Source: Pseudonocardia alaniniphila (GTDB lineage Bacteria; Actinomycetota; Actinomycetes; Mycobacteriales; Pseudonocardiaceae). From it: a stretch of 64,000 bases of DNA. Location of the stretch: positions 310,001-374,000 of the forward strand of contig NZ_JAKXMK010000003.1 in NCBI RefSeq assembly GCF_022524485.1. Direction: 5' to 3'. Every line of letters starts with the position of its first letter. Within the stretch, counting starts at the first letter, position 1. This document shows positions 54,480 through 63,062 of the stretch, one piece after another. The position numbers and the translations under genes were made by a program. Under the pieces are notes generated by a model. That model was given only the letters and a program-made list of their open reading frames with translations, was not told where the DNA came from and made no database searches.

Positions 54480-54682
54480 GCGCGCTCTCCTCGTCGCCGG
54501 ATCAGGCTGGAACCACCTTGGCATACCGACGAGTAACCGGCGTAGCCGTCATCCCCCGCGACCCGCGGAGTCATCGGATCTTCACCTTCCGATTGCGGAC
54601 AGGAAGTGGCCGCTGTGGCGGAGACGCTCTGCCGGACGGCAGAGCAGCGGTCCGCGTGATCGATCACGGCAAGGAGACGCAC

Positions 54683-55177
54683 ATGGCGACGACGACCATC
54701 CCCGGCGGCAAGGCGACGGTCACCCCGTACGTGGCAGCCAAGGGGGCAGCGGCGTTCCTCGACTTCGTCGAGCAGACCTTCGGCACCGCCACCGCCCTGC
54801 GCGTCCTGAACCAGGACGGCACGATCGGCCACGCGGAAGTGACGATCGGCGACTCGGTCCTCATGGTGTTCGACGCGCGGCCCGAATGGCCCGACATCCC
54901 GAGCCTCCTCAGCGTCTACGTCGACGACGTCGACGAGGTGGTGGCCCGAGCCCTCGACGCAGGAGCGGTCGTCGTCACCGAGGTGGCGACGTCGCGGATC
55001 ATCGGCGACCGCGGCGGGCGCATCAAGGATCCGGTCGGGAACATCTGGTGGATCCAGACGCACCTGGAAGACGTCGACGAGGCGACCATGCGCGAGCTGT
55101 TCGCCGATCCCCGGGAGGCCGCCACCATGCGGCACGCCCAGGAGTCGTTCGCCGCGGAGATGCGACGTCGGCTCTGA
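54683..55177 (+). CDS. VOC-family (glyoxalase-like) protein
   Basis: A 164-residue protein: VTPYVAAKGAAAFLDFVEQTFGTATALRV, then HAEVTIGDSVLMVFDARPEW and LLSVYVDDVDEVVARALDAGAVVVTEVA, and RGGRIKDPVGNIWWIQTH, the paired beta-alpha-beta-beta-beta units of the VOC fold in the PhnB-like arrangement. The usual metal ligands (His and Glu) are present only in part. Cytosolic; substrate unknown. The ATG at 54683 begins the domain and has GGAG about ten bases upstream. The last 30 residues form a Glu/Arg-rich helix. Confidence 0.83.
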   Translation: MATTTIPGGKATVTPYVAAKGAAAFLDFVEQTFGTATALRVLNQDGTIGHAEVTIGDSVLMVFDARPEWPDIPSLLSVYVDDVDEVVARALDAGAVVVTEVATSRIIGDRGGRIKDPVGNIWWIQTHLEDVDEATMRELFADPREAATMRHAQESFAAEMRRRL

Positions 55178-55234
55178 GCGCCGCCCGGGTTGACGGTGGG
55201 TGAGCACAAAAGGAACGGCGGGTACGCTCCGCAC

Positions 55235-55477
55235 ATGCGCACTGAGCGTGTCACAGTGAGCCTTCCGGCCGAACTGGTCACGGAGGCCCGCAACGCCGTG
55301 CAGCGCGGAGCAGCCAGGAGCATCTCGGCCTACATCGCCGAAGCCGTCTCCGCCCGCCAGCTCCGCGACCGGTCCCTCGCCGCACTCGCCGATCTCTACG
55401 GTGGCCCACCCCCACCCGCCGAGCTGGCCGAGGCGCGGCGGACGCTGCGCCTGGTGCCGCCGGCAGCTGCTGTCTGA
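55235..55477 (+). CDS. Ribbon-helix-helix-type antitoxin (VapB-like)
   Basis: An 80-residue protein starting MRTERVTVSLPAELVTEARNAV, the strand-helix-helix pattern of RHH antitoxins, with SISAYIAEAVSARQLRDRSLAALADLY and a Pro/Ala-rich tail that would wrap the toxin. It is followed 40 bases later by a PIN-like gene on the same strand. RHH antitoxins repress their own promoter; AAAAGGAAC before the ATG is the likely ribosome site. Confidence 0.78.
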   Translation: MRTERVTVSLPAELVTEARNAVQRGAARSISAYIAEAVSARQLRDRSLAALADLYGGPPPPAELAEARRTLRLVPPAAAV

Positions 55478-55517
55478 TGGGCGCTCCACATCGGAGTGGC
55501 GCCCTGGCAGGCGCCGC

Positions 55518-55910
55518 ATGATCGGCGGACGCGTGCTCGACACCACCGCACTGGCCGCCTTCGCCATCGGACGACCCGTCTACGTCCGGGCGCTCGTGTG
55601 GGCCGCTGTCGAGGAGAACATCGTGCTCGCGGTGCCGAGCGCCGCACTCGGGCGGGCCTGGGCGCTGCTCGAACCCGAGCACCACCCGGCCCTGCAGGTG
55701 CTGCTGGACCTGCCCAACACGGTGATCGACGAGCTCGGCCCAGCCTCCGCCCTGGAGTCCGGGTTGCTGCTGGCCGCATCCGGGCACGACGACATCGTCG
55801 CCGGGCAGGTGGCGGCCAGCGCCCGCCGCCGGGGCTGGCCCGCCGTCACCGGCGAACCCGCCACACTCCGCAAGCTCGACACGTCGGTGACGATCGAAGA
55901 GCTCCCCTGA
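55518..55910 (+). CDS. PIN-domain-like toxin (VapC-like, atypical)
   Basis: A 130-residue protein. The first acidic residue is D8 in VLDTTALAAF, then ESGLLLAASGHDDIVAGQVAASARRRGWPAVTGEP supplies E80 and D91/D92, in the order of a PIN nuclease. The final acidic position is less clear (GEPATLRKLD rather than TSDPxxL), so it may be weakened or a different nuclease type. VapC enzymes cleave tRNA or rRNA when released by the antitoxin. The ATG at 55518 fits the domain start. With the RHH gene it makes a likely toxin-antitoxin pair. Confidence 0.7.
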   Translation: MIGGRVLDTTALAAFAIGRPVYVRALVWAAVEENIVLAVPSAALGRAWALLEPEHHPALQVLLDLPNTVIDELGPASALESGLLLAASGHDDIVAGQVAASARRRGWPAVTGEPATLRKLDTSVTIEELP

Positions 55911-55938
55911 GCGTGCGAGTCGGCGAGTCGGTGCCCCG

Positions 55939-56712
55939 CTAGTCCGCCGTGAGGCGGGTTCCGAGGCGCTTCAGGGACTCGTCGTCCAGGCCGTTGGCCT
56001 TCAGCCACCCGGCCGCGCCGCCCGCCCCGTTCGTGCCGAAGTCCGCGTCGAGCCGGGCGAGCACGGTGGCCATCGCGTCGGCCCGCGGGAGGTGCCGCGT
56101 GATGTCCGCCGGCATCGGCTCGCCCGACGCCGTGGTCCACCGGCGGAAGAGCGCCTCCACCTGCTCGGCGGAGAGCGCGTAGTCGGCCACCACCGCATCG
56201 CGCTCGACGCCGATCGCGTCCAGCACCAACGCCACGAGCACCCCGGTGCGGTCCTTCCCCGCCGCGCAGTGCACCAGCGCGGGCCCGGCGTCCGGGTCGG
56301 CGAGCAACCGCACCGCGGCCACGACGTTCTCACCGCGGTCGGACAGGTAGCCGAGGTAGTTGCGCACCAACGGGTCGGTGTCGTCGTCGGTCTCGGGGAG
56401 GGTGCGACCCTGCTCGGGAAGGAAGTTGAGCGCCACCGTCTCGACGCCTGCGCGGGCGACGGCGGTGGGCCCGTCCTCCTCGATCTCCCGGGGCGTGCGC
56501 AGGTCCAGCACGAGCTTCAACCCGACGACGTCGACGAGGTGACCGACGTCGGCCGGGGTGCAGTAGTGCAGCGACGCGCTGCGCAACAGCTTCCCCGGCC
56601 GTGTGGTGCGGCCGTCGCGCAGCGGCAACCCGCCGATGTCGCGAACGTTGTCGAGTCCCTCGAAGGTGAGCCAGCGCTCCGTTGATGCAGACACATGGTC
56701 ACCCTCGCTCAT
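55939..56712 (-). CDS. Protein-tyrosine-phosphatase-like protein (tyrosine/serine phosphatase family)
   Basis: A 257-residue protein with the P-loop H148-C149-AAGKDR155-TG and an upstream FEGLDNVRDIGGLPLRDG, as in bacterial PtpB-like dual-specificity phosphatases. The general acid Asp may lie in LDLRTPREIEED. It removes phosphate from Tyr, Ser/Thr or phosphoinositides. The ATG at 56710-56712 is used; a GTG 18 bases downstream is an alternative. It stands alone; the VapC-like gene ends 29 bases from its stop on the opposite strand. Confidence 0.87.
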   Translation of the reverse strand: MSEGDHVSASTERWLTFEGLDNVRDIGGLPLRDGRTTRPGKLLRSASLHYCTPADVGHLVDVVGLKLVLDLRTPREIEEDGPTAVARAGVETVALNFLPEQGRTLPETDDDTDPLVRNYLGYLSDRGENVVAAVRLLADPDAGPALVHCAAGKDRTGVLVALVLDAIGVERDAVVADYALSAEQVEALFRRWTTASGEPMPADITRHLPRADAMATVLARLDADFGTNGAGGAAGWLKANGLDDESLKRLGTRLTAD

Positions 56713-56792
56713 CGGGCCGCTTCGCCGCATCCCCGTGCACGTGACCGCAAGGGGAAGTTCCGCGCAAGGGCCCGATGTGCCGGGCGGGTCTC

Positions 56793-57125
56793 CTAGAGGG
56801 CGGACTCGAACGCGGCCTGGCTGAGCACCCGCCGGTTGATCACCGCGACGATCGGGCCGTCGGCCTCGCTGGCGCTGCGCGCCTCCCGCCAGTCCGGGTC
56901 GGCCTGCATCGCCGCCCACTTGGTGACCATGTCGTCGTAGGAGTCGAACCGCAGCACGTACACGAGCTCGTTGTTGGAGTTGCTGCCGAGCTCGGTGAGC
57001 GTGATGAAGACGACCTCCATCCCGTGCTTACGGAAGAAGCCCAGTGTGTGGTCCTTGAACCTCTTCACGAGGGCAGGCATGCGACCCGAAACGGTGGTGT
57101 ATTCGCGGATCTCATAGATCATCAT
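56793..57125 (-). CDS. NIPSNAP-family protein
   Basis: A 110-residue ferredoxin-fold protein starting MMIYEIREYTTVSGRMPALVKRFKDHTLGFFRKHGMEVV, typical of the NIPSNAP family, with ELVYVLRFDSYDDMVTKWAAMQADPDW in the second half. Cytosolic dimer, substrate or role not established. It is divergent from the pyruvyl-transferase gene and is followed 80 bases downstream by the phosphatase gene on the same strand. Confidence 0.85.
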   Translation of the reverse strand: MMIYEIREYTTVSGRMPALVKRFKDHTLGFFRKHGMEVVFITLTELGSNSNNELVYVLRFDSYDDMVTKWAAMQADPDWREARSASEADGPIVAVINRRVLSQAAFESAL

Positions 57126-57346
57126 ACGATCATATGGACAGCTGACGGATCGGACTGTAAGCATGTCCCATTGGTCGGCGACCGCGTCATAAGGGCCGTT
57201 CGGCGACCGCCCCGGCAGTCTCGACCACGCCACGGCCTAGGCTTCGTTCCACGAGTGACCGCGCCCCAGCTCAGCTCCCGCACCAGCAGCTCTCCGCAAC
57301 TCGAGTGATGGTCACAAGAGTTGCGCCGCCGAACCCGAGGAACTCG

Positions 57347-58471
57347 ATGACGGACCCCCGCACCAGCCTGATCCGCCAGCAGCTCGCCGATCTCGGCAGG
57401 CGGCACGCCGCCGAGGAGAGCCGGGGTGCCACCACTCCACGGGCCACCCGCGTGCTGATCATCGGGAACTTCGGCAACGGCAACACCGGCGACGAGGCGA
57501 TGCTCGCCCGCACGCTGCAGGAGCTTCCCGAGGGCACCGAGGTGCGCGTGGTGTCGCGCAACCCCCGCATGGTCGAAGCCCTGCACCGGGTGCCCGCCGT
57601 CGCCATGGAGGGCATCCCGTTCACGAAGGCGCTCAAGTGGTGCGACGGCATCGCGGTCGTCGGCGGGGGCCTGTTCGGCACCGGTTCGTCGTCCTTGGTC
57701 AACGCGCTGCCGGCGATCGTCTGGGCCGCCACGGCCCGCGGTCGTGACATCGCCTACGTGGCGGTCGGCGTCTACCCCGGCACGCCCGAGCGGGTGCTCG
57801 ACCTGCTGCGTCGCTCCGTGCGCAAGCCCGGCCGGATCACCGTGCGCGACGAGGTCTCGGCGGCCACGCTCGGCCCCGCGATCGTGGCGCCGGTGGTGGG
57901 CGACCTCGCGATGGGGCTCACCCCCGCACCGGCGGCCGACGCCCGGCGTGCGCTCGCCGCGGCCGGCGTCGACCCCGCGGTGCCGCTGCTGCTCGTCGCC
58001 CCCAAGGCGCTGCCCAACCCCATCCTCGTCGACTGCCTGCAGGACGCAGCCGAGACGCTCGCCCGGCGCTGGATCGAGCGCGGTGGAGCGGTCGCGGGTC
58101 TCGCCATCAGCACCCACGCCGACTACGGGCTCGGGCTCGCCCGGCGTGACGAGGTGCTGGTCGAGGAGCTCGGAGAGCGGCTGGGACGCACGGTTCCCGT
58201 GCTCGGCCCGCAGTTGCCGCCCGCGCTGGCCAAGGCCGTGGTCGGCGAGGCCGACGCGCTCTTCGGCCTGCGCATCCACGCGCTGGTCTTCGCCGTGTCC
58301 ACCGGCGTGCCCTGCCTGGGCGTCGGCTGGGAGGAGCGCACCACCGCGTTCCTCGCCGAGCACGAGCAGTCGGCGATCAGCACCCGGCCGCCCGCCGAGG
58401 AGCTTCACGCCTGGGTGGACCGGTCGCTGCCGGCTCGCTGGTCGGCGCGCCCGCGGCTGCTCTCCTCGTAA
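57347..58471 (+). CDS. Polysaccharide pyruvyl transferase family protein (CsaB-like)
   Basis: A 374-residue GT-B-like protein. VLIIGNFGNGNTGDEAMLARTLQEL and VVGGGLFGTGSSSLVNALPAIVWAA at the front, and LFGLRIHALVFAVSTGVPCLGVGW at the end, form the family's sugar- and PEP-binding loops. It transfers pyruvate to cell-wall polymers, as CsaB does for S-layer anchoring. The ATG at 57347 has GAGGAA four to five bases upstream and is preferred over a GTG/ATG pair at 57305. It converges on soxR with a 12-base gap. No S-layer gene is nearby. Confidence 0.87.
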   Translation: MTDPRTSLIRQQLADLGRRHAAEESRGATTPRATRVLIIGNFGNGNTGDEAMLARTLQELPEGTEVRVVSRNPRMVEALHRVPAVAMEGIPFTKALKWCDGIAVVGGGLFGTGSSSLVNALPAIVWAATARGRDIAYVAVGVYPGTPERVLDLLRRSVRKPGRITVRDEVSAATLGPAIVAPVVGDLAMGLTPAPAADARRALAAAGVDPAVPLLLVAPKALPNPILVDCLQDAAETLARRWIERGGAVAGLAISTHADYGLGLARRDEVLVEELGERLGRTVPVLGPQLPPALAKAVVGEADALFGLRIHALVFAVSTGVPCLGVGWEERTTAFLAEHEQSAISTRPPAEELHAWVDRSLPARWSARPRLLSS

Positions 58472-58483
58472 CCGACGGGCTCC

Positions 58484-58954
58484 TCACACACCCTCCGCCG
58501 GGCTGCGCCGCAGCATCGGCGGCAACAACCGCGCCCCGGGACCGAGCTCACCCACTCGGTCCTCGGGGTTGTAGAGCCGGCAGCGCTGCAGTGAGAGGCA
58601 GCCGCAACCGATGCACGAGTCGAGCCCGTCGCGCAGGGCGACCAGGGCTTGGATCTGCTCGTCGAGCCGCCCGCGCCACGAGCGCGACAGCCGTGTCCAG
58701 TCGGCCTTGGTCGGCGTCCGGCCGTCGGGGAGCTTGTCCAGGCCTTCGCGCACCTCGTCCAGGCCCACGCCGATCGTGCGTGCGGCCCGGATGAAGGCCA
58801 GCCTGCGCAGCACGGATCGCTCGTAGCGACGCTGCCCGCCGGAGGTCCGTGTGGTGTGCAGCAGCCCTTCCCGCTCGTAGTACCGCAGGGCGGACGGCGG
58901 GTAACCGCTGCGCTGTGCCACCTCACCGATCGTGAGCAGGTCGGTCGTCTCCAT
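58484..58954 (-). CDS. soxR: Redox-sensing MerR-family regulator SoxR
   Basis: A 156-residue SoxR. The MerR helix-turn-helix IGEVAQRSGYPPSALRYYEREGLL is at 9-32, and the [2Fe-2S] ligands C114, C117, C119 and C125 form C-x2-C-x-C-x5-C in SCIGCGCLSLQRC. In actinomycetes SoxR senses redox-active antibiotics and quinones. It is divergent from an SDR gene only 48 bases away, with a dyad in between, so that SDR/QueA-like operon is its likely target. Confidence 0.94.
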   Translation of the reverse strand: METTDLLTIGEVAQRSGYPPSALRYYEREGLLHTTRTSGGQRRYERSVLRRLAFIRAARTIGVGLDEVREGLDKLPDGRTPTKADWTRLSRSWRGRLDEQIQALVALRDGLDSCIGCGCLSLQRCRLYNPEDRVGELGPGARLLPPMLRRSPAEGV

Positions 58955-58970
58955 GCGATCTCCCCTTGAC

Positions 58971-58987
58971 CTGAAGCTGACTTCAAG
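58971..58987. promoter_or_regulatory. Putative SoxR-binding dyad
   Basis: TGAAG-ctga-CTTCA at 58972-58985 is an inverted repeat between soxR (start 58954) and the SDR gene (start 59003), directly after a TTGAC hexamer. It resembles actinomycete SoxR boxes (CCTCAAG...CTTGAGG type) in part. MerR-type activators bind in the spacer of an overlong promoter; the -10 is not obvious here. Confidence 0.5.
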
Positions 58988-59002
58988 TCGCACCGTAGTC
59001 GC

Positions 59003-59725
59003 ATGACCGATATGACCGCCATCGTCACCGGTGCGGGACAGGGTTTCGGCCTCGCCCTCACCGAGTCGCTCGCCGCGCGCGGCGCCACCGTGATCGCCTG
59101 TGCACGCGACTCCGCCAGGCTCCATGCCGCCACGGCAGGCCTGCCCGGTGTGATCGCCCTCCCCGGCGACGTCAACGACCCGGAGTTCCGCGCGGAACTG
59201 CTGCGCGCGGCGGGACGACTCGACCTGCTCGTACACAACGCCGGTGAGCTCGGCCCCTCCCCGCTGCCCACACTCGAGCGCTATCCGCTCGACGCGCTGC
59301 GCGGCGTGTTCGAGACGGGCGTGCTCGCCCCGCTCGCGCTCACCCAGCTCGCGTTGCCGCTGCTGCGCGCATCCCGAGCGGGCACCGTGATCACCCTGAG
59401 CTCGGACGCGGCCGTCGAGGCCTATCCCGGGTGGGGCGGTTACGGCGCCGCGAAAGCCGCACTCGACCAGCTCGCGGCCGTGCTCGCCGTGGAGGAACCG
59501 GCTCTGCGGGTGTACGCCTTCGACCCCGGCGACATGCGCACCGCCATGCACCAGCGTGCCTTCCCCGGCGAGGACATCTCCGACCGTCCCGAGCCGGCGA
59601 CGGTCGTCCCGGCCCTGCTGCGGCTGCTCGACCGCAGACCGGAGAGCGGTCGCTACCGCGCCGCGGACCTGTCCGACGCCGACCGCCCCGCCACCACCGA
59701 GACGACGGCCGGGAGCCCGGCGTGA
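59003..59725 (+). CDS. Short-chain dehydrogenase/reductase, putative SoxR target
   Basis: A 240-residue classical SDR: cofactor loop TGAGQGFG at 9-16, HNAGE at 78-82, catalytic Ser in TLSSDAA, Y147 and K151 in YGAAK. ACARDS after strand two suggests NADP. SoxR-regulated SDRs occur in several actinomycetes and may detoxify redox-active quinones or aldehydes. Its TGA overlaps the GTG start of a QueA-like gene, so the two are coupled. Confidence 0.88.
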   Translation: MTDMTAIVTGAGQGFGLALTESLAARGATVIACARDSARLHAATAGLPGVIALPGDVNDPEFRAELLRAAGRLDLLVHNAGELGPSPLPTLERYPLDALRGVFETGVLAPLALTQLALPLLRASRAGTVITLSSDAAVEAYPGWGGYGAAKAALDQLAAVLAVEEPALRVYAFDPGDMRTAMHQRAFPGEDISDRPEPATVVPALLRLLDRRPESGRYRAADLSDADRPATTETTAGSPA

Positions 59726-60795
59726 GCGCCGCGACGACCTTCACCGTGCCGCCTGAGCTCTCGGCCACCGAGCCGCCGGAGGCGCGCGGGGTGGCTCGCG
59801 ACGGTGTGCGCCTGCTGGTGGCCCGCGACCGTGGACCGCTGCAGCACACGACGTTCCGCGGTCTCCCGCGCGCGTTGCGCCGGGGCGATCTCCTCGTGGT
59901 CAACACCTCCGACACCGAGCCCGCCGCCGTCGACGGACACCGTGGCGACGACTCGCCCGTCACGCTCCACATCTCCGGCCCGGCACCCGACAACCTGTTC
60001 GTCGTCGAGCTCCGGACCCCGGACGGGCGGCGGGTCACCGACGCACGGGCCGGCGAGTCGGTACGGCTCCCCCGGGGTGTGGTGGCCTCGCTGCTGACCG
60101 CTCACCCCGACCCTCGGGTCATCGAGGGAAGCCGGCTCTGGCGCGCACGGATCCCCGTGGCGGGCGGCCTGCGGCCGTGGCTGACGGACGTGGGCCGCCC
60201 GATCCGGTACTCCTACCTGCGCGGTGACTGGCCCATCGACACGTACCGCACGGTCTTCGCGAAGCCCGGGCCGGAGTTCGCCAGCGCCGAGATGCCCAGC
60301 GCAGGTCGCCCGTTCACCCCGGCCGTGCTGGCGGACCTGCACAGCCGTGGGATCGGGGTCGCCGAGATCGTGTTGCACACCGGTGTCTCGTCGCTCGAAG
60401 CCGGTGAGGTGCCATTGCCCGAGCGTTACCAGGTGCCCACCGACACGGCCGACGCCGTCAACGCGACCAAGGAAGCGGGCGGACGTGTGGTCGCGGTCGG
60501 CACCACCGTCACGCGCGCGCTGGAGACGGTGGCCGACCCCGCGGGCCACGTCCGTGCCGGTGCCGGATGGACCCACCTCGTGCTGGGACCCGACCGCTCA
60601 GCGCGCACCGTGGACGGCCTCGTCACGGGCTGGCACGAGCCGACGGCCTCTCACCTGCTGCTCCTCGAGGCCGTCGCCGGCCCGCGCCTCGTCGGCCGGG
60701 CATATTCGGCGGCGGTCGACCGGGGCTATCTGTGGCACGAGTTCGGCGACTCATGTCTCCTTCTCACCTCGAGGACCGCTTATCGCCCCGTGTGA
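59722..60795 (+). CDS. QueA-like S-adenosylmethionine:tRNA ribosyltransferase-isomerase family protein
   Basis: A 357-residue protein. TVPPELSATEPPEARG replaces the usual QueA start, but RGDLLVVNTSDTEPAAV, the FAKPGPEFASAEMPSAGRPFTPAVLADL core and EIVLHTGVSSLEAGEVPLPERYQVP and SHLLLLEAVAG are family hallmarks. QueA forms epoxyqueuosine on tRNA, but no other queuosine genes are seen and actinomycetes rarely make it. This branch probably acts on another adenosyl or tRNA substrate. Coupled to the SDR through a GTGA overlap. Confidence 0.85.
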   Translation: MSAATTFTVPPELSATEPPEARGVARDGVRLLVARDRGPLQHTTFRGLPRALRRGDLLVVNTSDTEPAAVDGHRGDDSPVTLHISGPAPDNLFVVELRTPDGRRVTDARAGESVRLPRGVVASLLTAHPDPRVIEGSRLWRARIPVAGGLRPWLTDVGRPIRYSYLRGDWPIDTYRTVFAKPGPEFASAEMPSAGRPFTPAVLADLHSRGIGVAEIVLHTGVSSLEAGEVPLPERYQVPTDTADAVNATKEAGGRVVAVGTTVTRALETVADPAGHVRAGAGWTHLVLGPDRSARTVDGLVTGWHEPTASHLLLLEAVAGPRLVGRAYSAAVDRGYLWHEFGDSCLLLTSRTAYRPV

Positions 60796-61032
60796 GTGAA
60801 AAACGATCAACGCATTTATTCGCGCGTGTCGTCCCTGCGAGCCGAACGGCAGTCGGGCTGCGGTGGCCGGGCGTTCGTGGCCTTGCCCACGATGAGGAGC
60901 CGCCAATACAGTCACGCCAGCGTTACGATCCGATCATGAGCGCACAGAGCCGGGACTCCCCACCCGGCTCACCGGACCCCCGACCGGGCTGCTCGTCGTG
61001 AGGGTCGCTCCCCCGCGCTGAAAGGGCAGTCG

Positions 61033-61833
61033 TTGGCAGGACACCGCTCCCCCCGTGGTCGTCGCGCGCTCTGGTCAGTGGATCCCGTATCCGCCCGCCA
61101 CAAGGCCGCATCCGCACCAGCACCAACGGGCCCGGTAATCCGCACCACCGTCCTCGCCACGGCCGCCGCGGTCGGCGCGGTCACCACCGGCACCCTCACC
61201 GCACTCATCCCCAGCCCCGGTGACACCGCCACCACCGCTGCAGCCGACGAGTTCACCACCACGTCGCTCGCGTCGGACAGCTCGCCGCTCAAGTCCAACC
61301 GCGTCGCCGCCCTGATCCCCGTGAGCTTCGCGGTCGACACCTCCGACGACGCCTCCGACGACTCTGCCGACGAGCACCTGGCCATGCTCGACAAGGCCAC
61401 CACGCTGGCCGCGCAGCTCGCAGAGCTGCACGCCAAGCAGGCCCGCGAGCAGGCCGAGAACGACCGGATCTCGGCCCTGATCGAGCGCGGCGGCCTCGAC
61501 GGCTGGATCGCCGAGGCCCTGAAGATCATGGATATGCCGCAGTCCTACGCCCCCAGCCTCAAGAAGATCATCATGGCCGAGTCCGGCGGCAACCCGCGCG
61601 CGATCAACACCTGGGACAGCAACGCTCGCCGGGGCACCCCGTCGCAGGGCCTGATGCAGACCATCCCGTCCACGTTCCGGGCGTACGTGCACCCCTCGCT
61701 GCGCGGCAGGTCCATCACCGACCCGGTCGCCAACATCACGGCGGGCGTGCGGTACATGATCGCGCAGTACGGCATCTCCACCCTCAAGGCCGGTGGACGC
61801 AGCAACAGCTCCGGCGACTACGTCGGCTACTGA
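61033..61833 (+). CDS. Lytic transglycosylase (SLT domain)
   Basis: A 266-residue protein. Signal-like segment IRTTVLATAAAVGAVTTGTLTALI at 36-59, a disordered Thr/Ser/Asp region, a coiled coil (117-150: LDKATTLAAQLAELHAKQARE) and an SLT domain (155-266) with the catalytic Glu183 in MAESGGNPRA and GLMQTIPSTF. It cleaves peptidoglycan at the cell surface. The start is a TTG with AAAGGGCAG before it; GTG codons further in are less suited. Its stop is nine bases from the convergent next gene. Confidence 0.85.
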   Translation: MAGHRSPRGRRALWSVDPVSARHKAASAPAPTGPVIRTTVLATAAAVGAVTTGTLTALIPSPGDTATTAAADEFTTTSLASDSSPLKSNRVAALIPVSFAVDTSDDASDDSADEHLAMLDKATTLAAQLAELHAKQAREQAENDRISALIERGGLDGWIAEALKIMDMPQSYAPSLKKIIMAESGGNPRAINTWDSNARRGTPSQGLMQTIPSTFRAYVHPSLRGRSITDPVANITAGVRYMIAQYGISTLKAGGRSNSSGDYVGY

Positions 61834-61841
61834 CCACACGA

Positions 61842-62747
61842 TCACCGCGTCGGCGCGCCCTTCTTCGCCCGGAGCATGCGCCGCACCGCGGCCGTGACGC
61901 GGTCGATGCCCGACTCCTGCAGCACGAGCTGCTGATCGAGCCGCTCGTCGTCGCGAATCCCGACCACGATGGCGCTGCGGTCGCCGCTCGACACCACGAT
62001 CTCGAACTCGCGCGTCATCGTGCGGTGCAGCGGCACCGCGATCGACGAGCTGTACACGAGCTCCAGTCCCAGCTCGGCCCGCTCCCGCGTCCTCGTCAAG
62101 ACGCCCACGACGTCGGTGTAGTGGAACTCGTAGGTCTCCTCGTCCTTGCGACTCCCACTGGCGAAGTCGAGCACGCACTTGTAGATCCCGAGGTGGTGCC
62201 CGGTCGGGCAGATGACCATGACGTCGTAGAGGGTGAACCTCCAGACGCGGTCCGCCCCGCTGCGACCGCGCGCCCGGTTGGACGGCCCGAACACCACGAG
62301 CGGCCCACGACCCTGGTCGGCGAGCCGGGGCCGCCTGCGAGCCTCGGCGGGCGGATCGACCTCGTCGCTGTGCAGCTCCAGATCGTTCCTCGTCAGACCC
62401 AGGCGGCGCATGGCCCGTTCGGCGGCCGCATGGAGGTCCTCCTTGAGAGTGTCGTCCATCTCCTGGTCCGACGGCTTCGGCTCGGCCGCGGCGAGACGGC
62501 GCCGGTAGTCCGCCATCCCGCTGAGCCCCTGCAACGCCAGCACCAGCGCCAGCATCGCCACCAGGATCGCGAGTACCTGGATCCCCACCAGCAGCAGTGA
62601 GCCCGCGACCACGACGGACACCACGGCGGCCTGCTGCTGGTGCCGTGCGCGGGTCCGATCGTGCTCATCGGGCGTGATCTGGAAGTACCTCTTGACGGCC
62701 TTCTTGCGCTCGTCGCTGCCCGGCCTGCGTCCCACGGGTGCGGTCAT
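61842..62747 (-). CDS. Two-helix membrane protein of unknown function
   Basis: A 301-residue protein: basic N-terminus (1-35), two closely spaced helices (AAVVSVVVAGSLLLVGIQVLAILVAMLALVLALQG), then a cytosolic domain of about 220 residues with VFGPSNRARGRSGADRVWRFTLYDVMVICP, SGSRKDEETYEFHYTDVVGVLTRT and FEIVVSSGDRSAIVVGI. The late part resembles PH-like sheets in style. No domain is recognised with certainty. A conserved-looking actinomycete membrane protein. Confidence 0.6.
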   Translation of the reverse strand: MTAPVGRRPGSDERKKAVKRYFQITPDEHDRTRARHQQQAAVVSVVVAGSLLLVGIQVLAILVAMLALVLALQGLSGMADYRRRLAAAEPKPSDQEMDDTLKEDLHAAAERAMRRLGLTRNDLELHSDEVDPPAEARRRPRLADQGRGPLVVFGPSNRARGRSGADRVWRFTLYDVMVICPTGHHLGIYKCVLDFASGSRKDEETYEFHYTDVVGVLTRTRERAELGLELVYSSSIAVPLHRTMTREFEIVVSSGDRSAIVVGIRDDERLDQQLVLQESGIDRVTAAVRRMLRAKKGAPTR

Positions 62748-63062
62748 CGTCCCGCCCCCTCGTCCGCGATCCCGGCCTGAGCCTCGACGTCACGAACAGC
62801 GTGATGCTGCACGGCTCCTCCCCCCTTAGTGGCGCCTTTGCCCTTCAGGTGCGGGGGTAGCTCGCCGGAGGTAGCGCAGTCGTTGCCGGTCACCCCGGCG
62901 TGGTGCGCATATGCACACCTTCGGATGAACTACACGGCCGTATGGCACAGCGCATCGTCACCGTGATCACCCGAACGGCGGAGCGTTCACTCGGCCAAGG
63001 GAAGGAGAACCGGAGCAATCCGCTCTACGGACGGACGCGGCCGGCCGACAGGGCAGACAGCC
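62748..63062. other. 315-base stretch without a gene
   Basis: Between the membrane protein and the S4 protein genes nothing code-like is visible beyond short Arg/Pro-rich frames. The part near 62748 should hold the promoter of the membrane-protein gene. No hairpin or RNA gene was recognised. Confidence 0.45.

Noticed and set aside
60796..61032. Possible c-di-AMP (ydaO-type) riboswitch before the lytic transglycosylase
   Set aside because: Such riboswitches are common before wall-hydrolase genes, and GC-rich paired stretches are present, but the conserved internal sequences were not found in the right order.
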